Shown here: one piece after another, positions 1 to 8,378 of the stretch
Numbering within the stretch: position 1 is the first letter of the stretch
How the letters are laid out: every line of letters starts with the position of its first letter
Assembly: GCA_934454435.1 (NCBI GenBank)
Contig: CAKSGA010000007.1
Location: 1 to 44,559 of the forward strand
Reading direction: 5' to 3'
DNA: 44,559 nucleotides
From: an uncultured Oscillospiraceae bacterium
Lineage (GTDB): Bacteria; Bacillota; Clostridia; Oscillospirales; Ruminococcaceae
Translations under genes and position numbers: made by a program
The notes under the pieces: model-generated
What the model was told of the DNA's origin: nothing
Databases searched by the model: none
Seen by the model: the letters and a program-made list of their open reading frames with translations, nothing else

Positions 1-1
1 G

Positions 2-1189
2 GAGCATGGCCTTGTATGCCTGCTTCACGAGAAGCCCTTTGCAGGTATCAACGGTTCCGGTAAGCACGACAACTGGTCCCTGTCCACAGATGACGGCCAG
101 AACCTGCTCGACCCCGGCAAGAGCCCGATGGAGAACGCACAGTTCCTGACTTTCCTGGTTGCTATCATCAAGGCAGTTGACGAGTACTCTGACCTGCTCA
201 GACTCTCCGTAGCTACCGCCGGCAACGACCACAGACTGGGCGCAAACGAGGCACCTCCCGCTATCATCTCCATCTTCCTCGGCGAAGAGCTCGAGAATGT
301 TATCGAGGCTCTTGAAGAGGGCAAGGAGTACACCTCCGGCAGAACGATGTTCAACGTAGGCGTTTCCTCTCTGCCGAACTTCCCGAAGGACACCACCGAC
401 AGAAACAGAACCTCTCCGTTCGCATTCACCGGCAACAAGTTCGAGTTCAGAAGCGCAGGCTCCAACCTGAACATCGCCGGACCGAACACCGTTCTGAACA
501 CCATCGTTGCAAACTCCCTGACCGAATTCGCAGACGAGCTGGAGAAGGCAGACGACTTCAACTCCGCACTGCATGACCTGCTTGTTAAGAACATCAAGGC
601 TCACAAGAGGATCATCTTCAACGGCAACGGCTATGGCGCTGAGTGGCTGGTAGAGGCTGAGAAGCGTGGACTTCCGAACCTCAAGACCACCGTTGACGCT
701 ATCCCTGCGCTTACCGCTGAGAAGAACGTGAATGTATTCACGAAGTTCGGCGTATACAGCGAGGTCGAGCTGCACGCACGTCAGGAGATCAACTACGAGA
801 ACTATTCCAAGATCATCAACATAGAAGCGCTGACCACCAGCGACATGGCAAAGACCGAGATCCTGCCGGCAGTTATGAAGTTCGCAAAGGACGTTTGCGA
901 CATTGCTGCAAGCAAGAAGGCAGTCGGCGTAGAGCCTACAGTTGAAGTTGCAATGGCTAACAAGGTCAACACACTGACCGTATCCCTCAATGAGAAGATC
1001 GACGCACTGAATGCTGCGATCGTAAAGGCTCAGGGCGTGGCTGACTATGCAGAGCAGGCAAGAGTATACTGCGACGAGGTATTCGTAGCAATGCAGAGCC
1101 TGAGAGCAGTAGCAGACGAGCTTGAAACCATCGTTGGTGAGGAGTACTGGCCGTTCCCGACATACGATGAGCTTCTGTTCAACGTATGA
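2..1189 (+). CDS. glnN: Glutamine synthetase type III, C-terminal part (5' truncated by window)
   Basis: The open frame runs in from the window edge without a start, giving 395 residues. Near its visible start is the GINGSGKHDNWS stretch, the glutamate/ATP-site segment characteristic of type III glutamine synthetases (about 700 residues in full), so roughly the last 55 percent is present. The enzyme makes glutamine from glutamate, ammonia and ATP in the cytoplasm. The C-terminal region is rich in Glu, Ala and Lys and looks helical, as in this family. The gene ends just before a strong hairpin terminator. Codon use is strongly biased to a few codons (aac, aag, ctg, gac), consistent with high expression. 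Identity is firm; the upstream regulation lies outside the window. Confidence 0.93.
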   Translation, partial: EHGLVCLLHEKPFAGINGSGKHDNWSLSTDDGQNLLDPGKSPMENAQFLTFLVAIIKAVDEYSDLLRLSVATAGNDHRLGANEAPPAIISIFLGEELENVIEALEEGKEYTSGRTMFNVGVSSLPNFPKDTTDRNRTSPFAFTGNKFEFRSAGSNLNIAGPNTVLNTIVANSLTEFADELEKADDFNSALHDLLVKNIKAHKRIIFNGNGYGAEWLVEAEKRGLPNLKTTVDAIPALTAEKNVNVFTKFGVYSEVELHARQEINYENYSKIINIEALTTSDMAKTEILPAVMKFAKDVCDIAASKKAVGVEPTVEVAMANKVNTLTVSLNEKIDALNAAIVKAQGVADYAEQARVYCDEVFVAMQSLRAVADELETIVGEEYWPFPTYDELLFNV

Positions 1190-1227
1190 TCCGCAGAAAA
1201 GATAGAGTATGCGGCACTGAAATTTGA

Positions 1228-1251
1228 CTTAAAGCGTATTCTCGCTTTAAG
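1228..1251 (+). other. Hairpin in glnN 3' untranslated region
   Basis: CTTAAAGCG (1228-1236) and CGCTTTAAG (1243-1251) form a perfect 9-bp stem with a 6-nt loop, 39 nt after the glnN stop. No T-run follows, so this is not a terminator by itself. It may stabilise the transcript end. Confidence 0.5.
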
Positions 1252-1276
1252 ATATCCCGCTCCCTTTCCCTTTTTT

Positions 1277-1307
1277 GGGGGCTGTCTGTTGGCAGCCCCC
1301 TTTTTTT
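1277..1307 (+). terminator. Intrinsic terminator of glnN
   Basis: GGGGGCTG (1277-1284) pairs perfectly with CAGCCCCC (1293-1300) around an 8-nt loop and is followed directly by seven T residues. This is a classic Rho-independent terminator, 88 nt after the glnN stop. Confidence 0.92.
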
Positions 1308-1383
1308 CTGTCAGATGGAGAATGTGAAGCATATCAGAAAATCAGTCTGGGAGCGTAGGAATACAGAAAGGAAAAGAGAGCGT

Positions 1384-3273
1384 ATGGATCTTAAAAAGGT
1401 TATGGCAGGATCGCTGGCGGTCGCAGTTCTGATGACCGGGTGTGCAGGCAGGAAGCAGGTCTCTTATGGCAATGAAAATGCCACGGACGATGTGTTCTAT
1501 GCCACGGAGGAGTCCTCTGGCGGCAATGCTTCCGGCAATTCCGAGGAAGCTCTGCTGGCGGTGCTGGGCTGTGATCCTGGCTTCGACCAGATGGAGGAAA
1601 CGCCGGTGGATGAGTTTGAGTGGGAGGAAGATCAGCACTCTGACGACGCATTGCCCAGCGTAACTGTGACCGGATATAAAGGCACCCGTACATCGGTCAG
1701 GATCCCGGAGAAAATAAACGGTATAACGGTTGCGAATGTGCGTCTTCCCAAGAGCGATACTATCGAGCAGCTTGGTATCCCGGCTTCCGTACTGAACATA
1801 TCCGGCTATTATTTTGATGACGCTGAGGGCAGTACCTGTCCGCAGCTGAAGGAGATACTGGTTTCCCGTGATAGCCGTAATTATTGCAGCATAGACGGTG
1901 TTTTGTATTATCTTAATAAGGACCGTATAGACCGTGGGGAATATGCGGATTATGTGATAAATGGCACTCTGAAGCTGGCGTGCGTCCCCGAGGCAAGGGA
2001 AAAAGAGCTGACGATCCCGGATAAGACCACATCGGTCAAAAGCTACGCTTTCTGGAGGAGCCACGTGGATTCCGTGGTCCTGCCGGAGTCCGTCACGGAG
2101 ATAGAAAACTCGGCGTTCGCCTATTCTGAAAACCGGAGTATTGAAGTGCAGGGTACGCTGGAGTCTATTCCGGTAAATGCATTTTACAAATGTGGTGCGG
2201 AAAGTATCGTATTTGATAACAGCGTTGGTACAATAGGAGAAGCCACTTTCTTGAATTCAGCCGCCCTGAAAGAGATAGTGATACCCGAGGGCACTACGGA
2301 GATCGGCATGCAGGCGTTCTGTGACTGCAGCTCGCTTGAGCGGGTAGTTATTCCGGGATCAGTTGTTTCCATCGGGGATTCAGCTTTCTCTGACTGTATT
2401 TCTCTGCGTGAAATTTCGATTGCTGACGGGCTGAAAACCATAGGAAGTAATGTGTTCTATGACTGTACATCGCTGACAAGCATAACGCTTCCGTCAACGC
2501 TTGAATCGATCGGGGAGTGGTCTTTTGCCCTGACCGGGATTAGTGAGATCGTGCTTCCTGACGGGCTCAGTGATCTTGACGACCGTGCGTTTATGGTCTC
2601 AGATAATCTGAAAGTGTATTATCGTGGAGTCGGGTTCAATCTTATTCCCGATAAGGCAGTCCCGGAGGAGCTCCTCGACCGGATAAACAACCAGACCGCT
2701 GTGGAAAACATTGACTGCAATATCCGCAGGGTAGCCGATTGCCTTGTATGGGACGAATATCCCGGTGCAAAGGAGTATTTCCTCCGTTGGGGAGATTCCG
2801 GGGAGGATGAATGCCTCTATAACAACTCGGTCAATATTTACTATCACGTTAATGAATCGTTCTCCGACCGTGGAAATGACGTCAATGTTTCTCTATATGT
2901 GGTGAAGCCGGATGATACCGAGGAATACGCAGGTGCATTCGTCTATCATGTTGAAGAAAATCCTTATTCCTGGCAGGACGCTCAGGCAGCAGGACTTACT
3001 ACCCAGGGCAGCTATCACATCAGCAGGGTGTACACAACTCTCATGTGGGACAGATACGAGGGTGGAACCGGTTTTTATTACGTGCAGGGAGATAACTTCA
3101 AAGTCAGCTGCTTCGGCAATAGTTGTACCGGGCTGATGGAAGCGATGGAAAAAGACGGGAGCTACCAGTACGGCGACACCTACAGCTTTAACCTGTATGC
3201 GCAAGACAGTGATAACTCCTTAGTTTATATGGATACATTCACATTTGAGTATAGTTATACTCCGGCTATGTGA
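1384..3273 (+). CDS. BspA-like leucine-rich repeat surface lipoprotein
   Basis: The product has 629 residues. The ATG at 1384 is chosen because a purine-rich ribosome site (GAAAGGAAAAGAG) precedes it and the protein then opens with a lipoprotein signal: Lys-Lys, a hydrophobic stretch and the lipobox LMTGC. An in-frame start at 1315 would add 23 charged residues ahead of the signal. Residues about 230-430 hold tandem type-5 (BspA/Treponema pallidum) leucine-rich repeats with the pattern IG..AF..C.SL..I.IP. The C-terminal 190 residues contain two similar Trp/Tyr-rich segments (LVWDEYPGAKEYF and LMWDRYEGGTGFY) that look like a degenerate fibronectin-like pair. Such proteins are surface exposed and bind host or other cells in some species; the role here is unknown. 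No clear promoter was seen. Confidence 0.85.
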   Translation: MDLKKVMAGSLAVAVLMTGCAGRKQVSYGNENATDDVFYATEESSGGNASGNSEEALLAVLGCDPGFDQMEETPVDEFEWEEDQHSDDALPSVTVTGYKGTRTSVRIPEKINGITVANVRLPKSDTIEQLGIPASVLNISGYYFDDAEGSTCPQLKEILVSRDSRNYCSIDGVLYYLNKDRIDRGEYADYVINGTLKLACVPEAREKELTIPDKTTSVKSYAFWRSHVDSVVLPESVTEIENSAFAYSENRSIEVQGTLESIPVNAFYKCGAESIVFDNSVGTIGEATFLNSAALKEIVIPEGTTEIGMQAFCDCSSLERVVIPGSVVSIGDSAFSDCISLREISIADGLKTIGSNVFYDCTSLTSITLPSTLESIGEWSFALTGISEIVLPDGLSDLDDRAFMVSDNLKVYYRGVGFNLIPDKAVPEELLDRINNQTAVENIDCNIRRVADCLVWDEYPGAKEYFLRWGDSGEDECLYNNSVNIYYHVNESFSDRGNDVNVSLYVVKPDDTEEYAGAFVYHVEENPYSWQDAQAAGLTTQGSYHISRVYTTLMWDRYEGGTGFYYVQGDNFKVSCFGNSCTGLMEAMEKDGSYQYGDTYSFNLYAQDSDNSLVYMDTFTFEYSYTPAM

Positions 3274-3280
3274 TAAAGAA

Positions 3281-3309
3281 GAGGCAGGCGCAACGCCTGC
3301 CTCCATTTT
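3281..3309. terminator. Bidirectional terminator between the LRR gene and the ABC operon
   Basis: GAGGCAGGCG (3281-3290) and CGCCTGCCTC (3294-3303) form a perfect 10-bp stem with a CAA loop. A T-run (3306-3310) follows on the plus side and TTCTT follows on the minus side. It separates two convergent transcripts ending at 3273 and 3312. Confidence 0.85.
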
Positions 3310-3311
3310 TA

Positions 3312-3983
3312 TTATTCTATCCTGTTCATTGCCCTGTTTCCGAACCTGGAAGAAAGTACCACCGAGCCCACGGCGGCAATCGGCGAGCCGCAGTAGAACA
3401 CTACCCTCAGAATAGCGATCCCTGCGCTGAGAGAAGCCTTTATCAGCACGGCAGAGCCTGCGGTCATGAGCAGGAGCATTATAATGTAAAGAACATTGGT
3501 CGTCTTTGTGCCGAGCCGTATAGCCAGCGGAAAAATCGGGGAAAGCAGGGCGATCTGCAGCAGTCCCATGCAGATCGGCATTGTTATGACCGGCTCCATA
3601 GGGACTCCCTGCATAATTCCACGCAGGACGTTGAATACCAGTGAAACCGCCGTCAGAATGCCAACGATGATGCTGGTCGCAGTGATCTTTGCACGGATTA
3701 TTTCACTTCCCCTGACCGGAAAAGTTCTGACGATACGTGACCAGCCAGAGTTCAAGTCGTCCCCGATGGTATTCAGAACAAACGAAGAAAACAGGCTGAT
3801 GCAGATATAATCGAGCATTCCATAAAAAAACAGTACCATTATTATCTGCGCATCGCTTTCAATGGCTGAGCCGCCCAGAAAATCTATGAATACAGATGCG
3901 ACATTAGGCAGCAGCATTATACCCAGCGCAAGAAGTATCTGAAACCTGACGCTGTAAATGTCCTTCAGAATAAGACCTTTCAA
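3312..3983 (-). CDS. ABC-2 type permease subunit (second permease of the exporter)
   Basis: The product has 223 residues, begins MKGLILKDIYSV and contains about six hydrophobic segments, which is typical of ABC-2 permeases of the YtrC/CcmB size class. I choose the TTG at 3983 as start. It overlaps the stop of the upstream permease in a TTGA arrangement, has a GGGGGAAC ribosome site, and gives a start like that of the neighbouring permease (MKGMLYSSLL). The upstream extension in this frame is not protein-like. It is the last gene of the GntR-ATPase-permease-permease operon and probably forms a heterodimeric membrane part with its neighbour. The substrate is unknown; related YtrA-regulated loci respond to cell-wall antibiotics. 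Confidence 0.8.
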   Translation of the reverse strand: MKGLILKDIYSVRFQILLALGIMLLPNVASVFIDFLGGSAIESDAQIIMVLFFYGMLDYICISLFSSFVLNTIGDDLNSGWSRIVRTFPVRGSEIIRAKITATSIIVGILTAVSLVFNVLRGIMQGVPMEPVITMPICMGLLQIALLSPIFPLAIRLGTKTTNVLYIIMLLLMTAGSAVLIKASLSAGIAILRVVFYCGSPIAAVGSVVLSSRFGNRAMNRIE

Positions 3984-4669
3984 CAGATGTTCCCCCTTTT
4001 CAGTCGACCGAGGATCAGAAGATAAAACAGCAGGTAAATAAGCACCGCCACCGCAAAAAATCCGGCTATGAGCTTCCAGGCTCCGGCGTATCCCAGGAAA
4101 ATGCTGAAGTCCACATCGCAGCATTCTGTGAAGAGCATCACCGGCAGAACTATTCCGAAACCTACGACCAGTCCCGCAGCCATTCCTGCTTTCTCGGCGC
4201 TTCTGAACCTGATCACAAGCGGCATTATCACCCACTGGACGATCCCTGCAAGTACCCCCATCAGAACGTATAGGATGAATATCCGGTCGTCCGGCACCAG
4301 AGCATTGTCGGCAAGGCGGAATATAAACGCCATGAGCAGGGCAAGCCCCGTCCCGTAGACTGTCATGACCAGGTTCTTTATAAGCTCTGCGGCGGTGAAT
4401 TTTCCCGGCGTGACCGCTGCGAGGGTGTAGTTGGCAAAGCAGTTTTTTATGGAGCTTTCAAACTCCCGGTCAAGACCCTCCAGCGCTATGAAGAGAGTGA
4501 CGACCGGCAGAATTTTGCTGAGCATGCTCAGCACCAGTGCTATCACCAGATACTCCCGGAAGAAAAACGATCCGATTAGCACAAGGGCAGTCGAAGCCCC
4601 GAAGCATATCAGGCTGCCGATAATGAATTTGCGGTTGTGCAGCAGGGAAGAATAAAGCATTCCTTTCAT
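3980..4669 (-). CDS. ABC-2 type permease subunit (first permease of the exporter)
   Basis: This 229-residue integral membrane protein has about six hydrophobic helices separated by short charged loops. It starts with the ATG at 4669, which overlaps the stop of the upstream ATPase gene in an ATGA, implying translational coupling. The N-terminus (MKGMLYSSLLHNRKF) matches the short cytoplasmic lead-in of ABC-2 permeases and resembles that of the following gene, so the two are probably paralogues forming the membrane channel. Together with the adjacent ATPase it would act as an exporter. Nothing in the sequence identifies its substrate. Confidence 0.82.
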   Translation of the reverse strand: MKGMLYSSLLHNRKFIIGSLICFGASTALVLIGSFFFREYLVIALVLSMLSKILPVVTLFIALEGLDREFESSIKNCFANYTLAAVTPGKFTAAELIKNLVMTVYGTGLALLMAFIFRLADNALVPDDRIFILYVLMGVLAGIVQWVIMPLVIRFRSAEKAGMAAGLVVGFGIVLPVMLFTECCDVDFSIFLGYAGAWKLIAGFFAVAVLIYLLFYLLILGRLKRGNIC

Positions 4670-5520
4670 GACCTGTCCCCCTCGTCCTTTACATAGTAGA
4701 CCATCAGTTCATCGATGGAGGGAGTATCCTGGGCGATGTCCGGGTACTTTGTGAAATTCTGCGTCAGCACCTCGTTGGTGAACCTGCCGTTACGCTTTCC
4801 GATGATATCCGCCGGGTCTATGAGTGAAAGCTGCTCGTTCGTACATTTAAGGATACGGTGCTGGTCCATCAGCTCGTTGCGTTCCTGGCAGAATTTCAGT
4901 CTGCCACGGTGGATAAAGCCTATGTAGTCCGCAATGTGTTCCAGGTCGCTGGTTATGTGGGTGGAGATCAGTATCGAGCGGCTTTCGTCCTGCATGAATT
5001 CCAGCAGCATGTCGAGGATCTCAGAACGCATCACCGGGTCAAGTCCCCCGGTGGGCTCGTCCAGTACCAGCAGCTGTGGAGCGTGCGACATTGCCGCAGC
5101 TATGCTCAGCCGCATCTGCATTCCCCGGGAGAAGCTGCCGACTTTCTTGTCCAGCGGCAGTCCGAAACGATCTATGTACCCGCTGAACTTAACATCGTTC
5201 CAGTTCGGGAATATCCCGACCAGCACCTTTCCGAGCTGTTTCACGGTGAGCTCTTTCGGGAACGGCATTTCATCGAACACCACGCCTATCCTTGACTTGA
5301 CCTCAGGGCTTAGCCGGGTGGAGTCCTCGCCAAGCACCGTGATGCTTCCGCTGACCGGCCTTAGCAGACCAAGCACCGCCTTTATCAGCGTGGATTTTCC
5401 TGCACCGTTCTCGCCGATAAGTCCCATGACCGTACCGCAGGGGACGTCAAGACTTACGTTTTCCAGTGAGAATGACGGGTATCTGCATGTTATGTTCCTT
5501 ATCTCTATACTGTTTTCCAT
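4666..5520 (-). CDS. ABC transporter ATP-binding protein, exporter type (YtrB-like)
   Basis: This is a 284-residue ATPase. Walker A is GENGAGKST at residues 36-44, the signature is SFSRG at about 130-134, and Walker B with catalytic Glu is LLVLDEP at 151-157, followed by the GGLDP D-loop. The C-terminal 80 residues form the extension common in antibiotic-resistance-type ABC-2 ATPases. The ATG at 5520 follows a TGGAGG ribosome site. It would power the two permeases encoded immediately downstream. The order after a YtrA-type GntR gene matches the Bacillus ytr locus and similar bacteriocin or cell-wall antibiotic stress exporters, but the substrate cannot be read from sequence. Confidence 0.9.
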   Translation of the reverse strand: MENSIEIRNITCRYPSFSLENVSLDVPCGTVMGLIGENGAGKSTLIKAVLGLLRPVSGSITVLGEDSTRLSPEVKSRIGVVFDEMPFPKELTVKQLGKVLVGIFPNWNDVKFSGYIDRFGLPLDKKVGSFSRGMQMRLSIAAAMSHAPQLLVLDEPTGGLDPVMRSEILDMLLEFMQDESRSILISTHITSDLEHIADYIGFIHRGRLKFCQERNELMDQHRILKCTNEQLSLIDPADIIGKRNGRFTNEVLTQNFTKYPDIAQDTPSIDELMVYYVKDEGDRS

Positions 5521-5587
5521 ACCAAAACCTCCATATTTTATAAGCTAAATGCCAACTAAAAACACAGTACTCCCGGGATAAACGGGA

Positions 5588-5956
5588 TCATTCCATGAAC
5601 AGCCTGAGTATATCCGCAAGCTCGTCGTACTTGATACCGCAGCGCTTTGCAGTGTCCGCCGCCTTTGATAGATGCTGTTCTATCTCCCGGAGCGTCTGTT
5701 CCCGCAGCATTTCAGGGTCCTGGGCGGCGACAAAGCTGCCACGCCCCGTGTAGCTCTCTATGAGCTTTTCCTGTTCCAGTATCTCGTAAGCACGTTTGGT
5801 CGTGATAACGCTGACCCTTAGATCCTGCGCCAGCGCCCGCATCGATGGGAGCGGCTCACCCTCCTTCAGCTCGCCGGACATTATCTTGGCCTTTATCTGC
5901 GAGGCTATCTGGTCGTAGATAGGTACTCCGGCGGAGTTCGATATTATAATATTCAT
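5588..5956 (-). CDS. GntR-family transcriptional regulator, YtrA subfamily
   Basis: The product has 122 residues. The ATG at 5956 is used because AAAGGAG lies 8 nt upstream and the protein then begins MNIIISNSAGVPIYDQI, the usual YtrA-type opening. Residues 10-75 form the winged helix (IASQIKAKIMSGELKEGEPLPSMRAL, then the recognition helix and GRGSFVA wing). The remaining 45 residues are a short helical dimerisation tail, not the large effector domain of FadR or HutC types. As first gene of the operon, 67 nt before the ABC ATPase gene, it probably represses its own transcript by binding the inverted repeat at 5975-5999. The inducer is unknown. Confidence 0.9.
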   Translation of the reverse strand: MNIIISNSAGVPIYDQIASQIKAKIMSGELKEGEPLPSMRALAQDLRVSVITTKRAYEILEQEKLIESYTGRGSFVAAQDPEMLREQTLREIEQHLSKAADTAKRCGIKYDELADILRLFME

Positions 5957-5974
5957 TAGGACTCCTTTGTGAAC

Positions 5975-5999
5975 ATTGTGCATATTTGATATACACAAT
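5975..5999 (-). promoter_or_regulatory. Candidate operator of the GntR/ABC operon
   Basis: ATTGTG (5975-5980) and CACAAT (5994-5999) are perfect inverted arms, and the ATAT blocks between them are also symmetric, giving a near-palindrome of 25 bp. It overlaps the end of the -10 box and the expected transcription start. That is the position expected of a repressor site for the GntR protein encoded 19 nt downstream. Confidence 0.7.
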
Positions 6000-6025
6000 A
6001 TAACACATCGCCGGAGGTTTGTCAA
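5997..6025 (-). promoter_or_regulatory. Sigma-A type promoter of the GntR/ABC operon
   Basis: Reading the minus strand, TTGACA (6025-6020) and TATATT (6002-5997) are separated by exactly 17 bp. The start codon of the GntR gene lies about 40 bp downstream. Confidence 0.8.
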
Positions 6026-6100
6026 GGGGTTTTCGCAAAAATCACAAAAAAAGTATTTCTGCATAGAATAAACAAGAGCTTATTGAAAGGAGAACGTGAC

Positions 6101-7927
6101 ATGTGCGGGATTGCAGGGCAGATAGGATATGAAGGCGAAATGCGGAGAATGAGCATGGTGATGTCGCAGATGAGTGCTGCAATAGCTCCCCGGGGACCTG
6201 ACGCTTCGGGGCTGTACGTTGACGACAACGCCTACCTCGTCCACCGCAGGCTGGCGGTAATAGACCTGGACAACGGCTCCCAGCCCATGAGCAGCAGCGG
6301 CTGCGTCCTGGTGTACAACGGCGAGCTTTATAACACTGCTGAGCTCCGCCGGGAGCTGGAGCAGGGCGGCGTAGAGTTTGAGGGGCATTCTGACACCGAG
6401 GTAGTGCTGCGGTCGTACATAGAGTACGGCGACAGCTGCGTCGAGAGGTTCAACGGGATATTTGCCTTTGCGGTGTGGGACAGCCGCCGGCGGCGGCTTT
6501 TCATGGCGAGGGACAGGATAGGCGTCAAACCGCTTTTCTATCATCTTACAGATGATGGTATAGTGTTTGCGAGCGAAATAAAGGCGCTGCTGAAACACCC
6601 GTCAGTCCGCCCGGTGATAGACGAAGCGGGCGCTGCGGACGTCATGCTGATAGGACCCGCAAAGCGGGTGGGAAGCGGCGTGTTCCGGGACATCAGCGAG
6701 ATACCGGCAGCGCACTGTGCGGAGCTCACAGCCGAGGGGTTCACAGTGAAGCGTTACTGGAAGCTCCACGCAGCGGCGCATGCCGAGAGCTTTGAGGAGA
6801 CCTCGGCGCATGTAAGGGAGCTTATGATCGACTCGGTAAAGCGGCAGCTCGTGAGCGACGTTCCGCTGTGCTGTTTTCTTTCCGGAGGTCTGGACAGCAG
6901 CATAATTTCAGCGATAGCTGCCGGGGAGTTCCGCAGGCAGGGGAAGCGGCTCTCCACCTGGTCGATAGACTACAAGGACAATCACAAGAACTTCCATGCC
7001 AGCAGTTTCCAGCCTGATGAGGACGCTCCGTGGGTAGTCCGCATGGCGGAGTTCATAGGCTCTGAGCACACGAACGTCGTGCTTGACACGCCGGCGCTGG
7101 CGGACGCCCTGGAGAGCTCCACCCGTGCAAGGGACCTGCCCGGAATGGCGGACGTTGACAGTTCGCTGTACCTGTTCTGCGGGGAGATACGGAAGCGTTT
7201 CCCGGTGGGGTTATCGGGTGAGTGCGCCGATGAAATTTTCGGTGGCTATCCCTGGTATCACCGCAGGGAGGTGCTGTTCTATGACGGCTTCCCGTGGTCC
7301 ACGGCGGTGCCGGAGCGTGCCGCACTGATGAAGCGTCCGATGTCCGGCGCAGAAGCCGAGGCATACGTCCGCCGGAGCTACGACAAGTGCATAGAGCAGG
7401 CCGAATACCTCGACTCTGACGATCCCACCGACCGCCGCATGCGGGAGATGTTCATGCTGAACCTTGATTATTTTATGGCAACACTTCTTGACCGCAAGGA
7501 CAGAATGAGCATGGCGCATGGTCTGGAGGTCCGGGTGCCGTTCTGCGATTACCGGATAGTGGAGTACGCCTATAATATCCCCTGGGAGATGAAGGCGTAC
7601 AAAGGCAGGGAGAAAGGTCTTGTGCGCCACGCCATGACCGGGATACTCCCCGACGACGTACTGTGGCGCAAGAAGAGCCCCTACCCCAAAACGCACAACC
7701 CCGACTATCTTGAGCTCCTGAGCGGGCGTCTGCGCAGTGTGCTTGAAAAGGACGACTGCCGCCTGGTAGAGCTGGTCAGCGCAGATAAGGTAAGAGAGCT
7801 GCTGGACACTAACGGAGCGAGCTTCACAAAGAACTGGTTCGGGCAGCTTATGACGCTCCCGCAGATATACGCATACCTCCTACAGACAGAATACTGGCTG
7901 AGGGAGTATAACGTTGAGATAATATGA
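6101..7927 (+). CDS. asnB: Asparagine synthetase, glutamine-hydrolysing
   Basis: The enzyme has 608 residues. The ATG at 6101 is certain in function because Cys2 must become the N-terminal nucleophile (MCGIAGQ); AAAGGAG lies upstream. Residues 1-200 are the class II glutaminase domain with RGPD (31-34) and YNGELYN (72-78). The synthetase domain starts near 230 with the ATP-pyrophosphatase loop SGGLDSS at 261-267. The length of about 610 fits the long Gram-positive AsnB type. It converts aspartate and glutamine to asparagine, or amidates another carboxylate: some Firmicute AsnB relatives amidate diaminopimelate in peptidoglycan. It stands alone between two intergenic stretches. Confidence 0.92.
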   Translation: MCGIAGQIGYEGEMRRMSMVMSQMSAAIAPRGPDASGLYVDDNAYLVHRRLAVIDLDNGSQPMSSSGCVLVYNGELYNTAELRRELEQGGVEFEGHSDTEVVLRSYIEYGDSCVERFNGIFAFAVWDSRRRRLFMARDRIGVKPLFYHLTDDGIVFASEIKALLKHPSVRPVIDEAGAADVMLIGPAKRVGSGVFRDISEIPAAHCAELTAEGFTVKRYWKLHAAAHAESFEETSAHVRELMIDSVKRQLVSDVPLCCFLSGGLDSSIISAIAAGEFRRQGKRLSTWSIDYKDNHKNFHASSFQPDEDAPWVVRMAEFIGSEHTNVVLDTPALADALESSTRARDLPGMADVDSSLYLFCGEIRKRFPVGLSGECADEIFGGYPWYHRREVLFYDGFPWSTAVPERAALMKRPMSGAEAEAYVRRSYDKCIEQAEYLDSDDPTDRRMREMFMLNLDYFMATLLDRKDRMSMAHGLEVRVPFCDYRIVEYAYNIPWEMKAYKGREKGLVRHAMTGILPDDVLWRKKSPYPKTHNPDYLELLSGRLRSVLEKDDCRLVELVSADKVRELLDTNGASFTKNWFGQLMTLPQIYAYLLQTEYWLREYNVEII

Positions 7928-8030
7928 CAGCCTGGGATAAGTACTTTTTCGACAAGCTGGTGGGCGGGAACAGATTCCCGCCCATCAGTCTGTCGAAAAA
8001 GTCATTACGGAAGAAAGTTTGAAAGAAACA

Positions 8031-8058
8031 GTGGGGGAAAACTCTTGTTTTCCCCCAC
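8031..8058 (+). terminator. Strong hairpin, possible terminator downstream of asnB
   Basis: A perfect 12-bp stem (8031-8042 with 8047-8058) closes on a TCTT tetraloop. The run of T that would define an intrinsic terminator is weak (CCCCTTTAGCGCTTTTT follows), so termination is only probable. Confidence 0.45.
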
Positions 8059-8195
8059 ACCCCTTTAGCGCTTTTTAATCGTAATAGATTTCGCCGTCTG
8101 CAAAGGCTAAGCACGAAGTGCGTGCCTAACGGCAGACGAGGGCGCCGCCCTCGACCTGCCAGCCTTTTGCAGTATACGCCGGAAGCGAAGCGTTT

Positions 8196-8272
8196 TCAAG
8201 GCGTATACTGGAGGCTGGACCGAAAACTTTCAGTATGCTACGCAAGTTTTTGATAAGTTTTTCGACAGTCTG
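8196..8272 (+). repeat. 77-bp dispersed repeat, copy 1
   Basis: This stretch is identical, in inverted orientation, to 44483-44559 at the end of the window (77 of 77 bases compared by eye). It covers one arm of the GGCGTATACTG hairpin and ends in TTTTTCGACAGTCTG. Confidence 0.9.
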
Positions 8273-8316
8273 GTGGGCGGGAACAAATTCCCGCCCATTT
8301 TGTGTTCAAGAAACGC

Positions 8317-8345
8317 TTGCATTCTTCAGGAATATGTGGTAAAAT
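8317..8345 (+). promoter_or_regulatory. Promoter of the acyltransferase/CapA/SGNH gene
   Basis: TTGCAT (8317-8322) and TAAAAT (8340-8345) are 17 bp apart, 34 bp before the ATG. Both hexamers deviate from consensus, so this is moderate evidence. Confidence 0.55.
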
Positions 8346-8378
8346 AAATCAGAGAATTCAGAATGGGAAGGTAGCTAT

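Larger units (their letters stand above)
7938..8298. repeat. Structured intergenic repeat element, flanked by 41-bp direct repeats
   Basis: Two copies of a 41-bp sequence (7945-7985 and 8258-8298; 38 of 41 identical by eye) each carry TTTTTCGACA and a hairpin with arms GGGCGGGAA/TTCCCGCCC. Between them are several perfect stems. These are GTGGGGGAAAAC/GTTTTCCCCCAC (8031-8058), CGTCTGC/GCAGACG enclosing GCAC/GTGC (about 8095-8140), GAGGGC/GCCCTC (about 8138-8152) and CAGTATACGCC/GGCGTATACTG (8170-8210). No open frame of note is present. It fills the 450-bp gap between asnB and the next gene. A 77-bp part recurs inverted at the window end, so this is a dispersed genomic repeat. Confidence 0.75.

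Noticed and set aside
1342..2064. Long open frame on the minus strand inside the LRR lipoprotein gene (240 residues)
   Set aside because: It is antisense to a clear lipoprotein with signal and repeats, and its product has no coherent domain; it is a shadow of codon bias.
4001..4235. Upstream in-frame extension of the second ABC permease
   Set aside because: The added 84 residues are antisense-like in composition and lie wholly inside the first permease; the TTG start with TTGA overlap explains the gene better.
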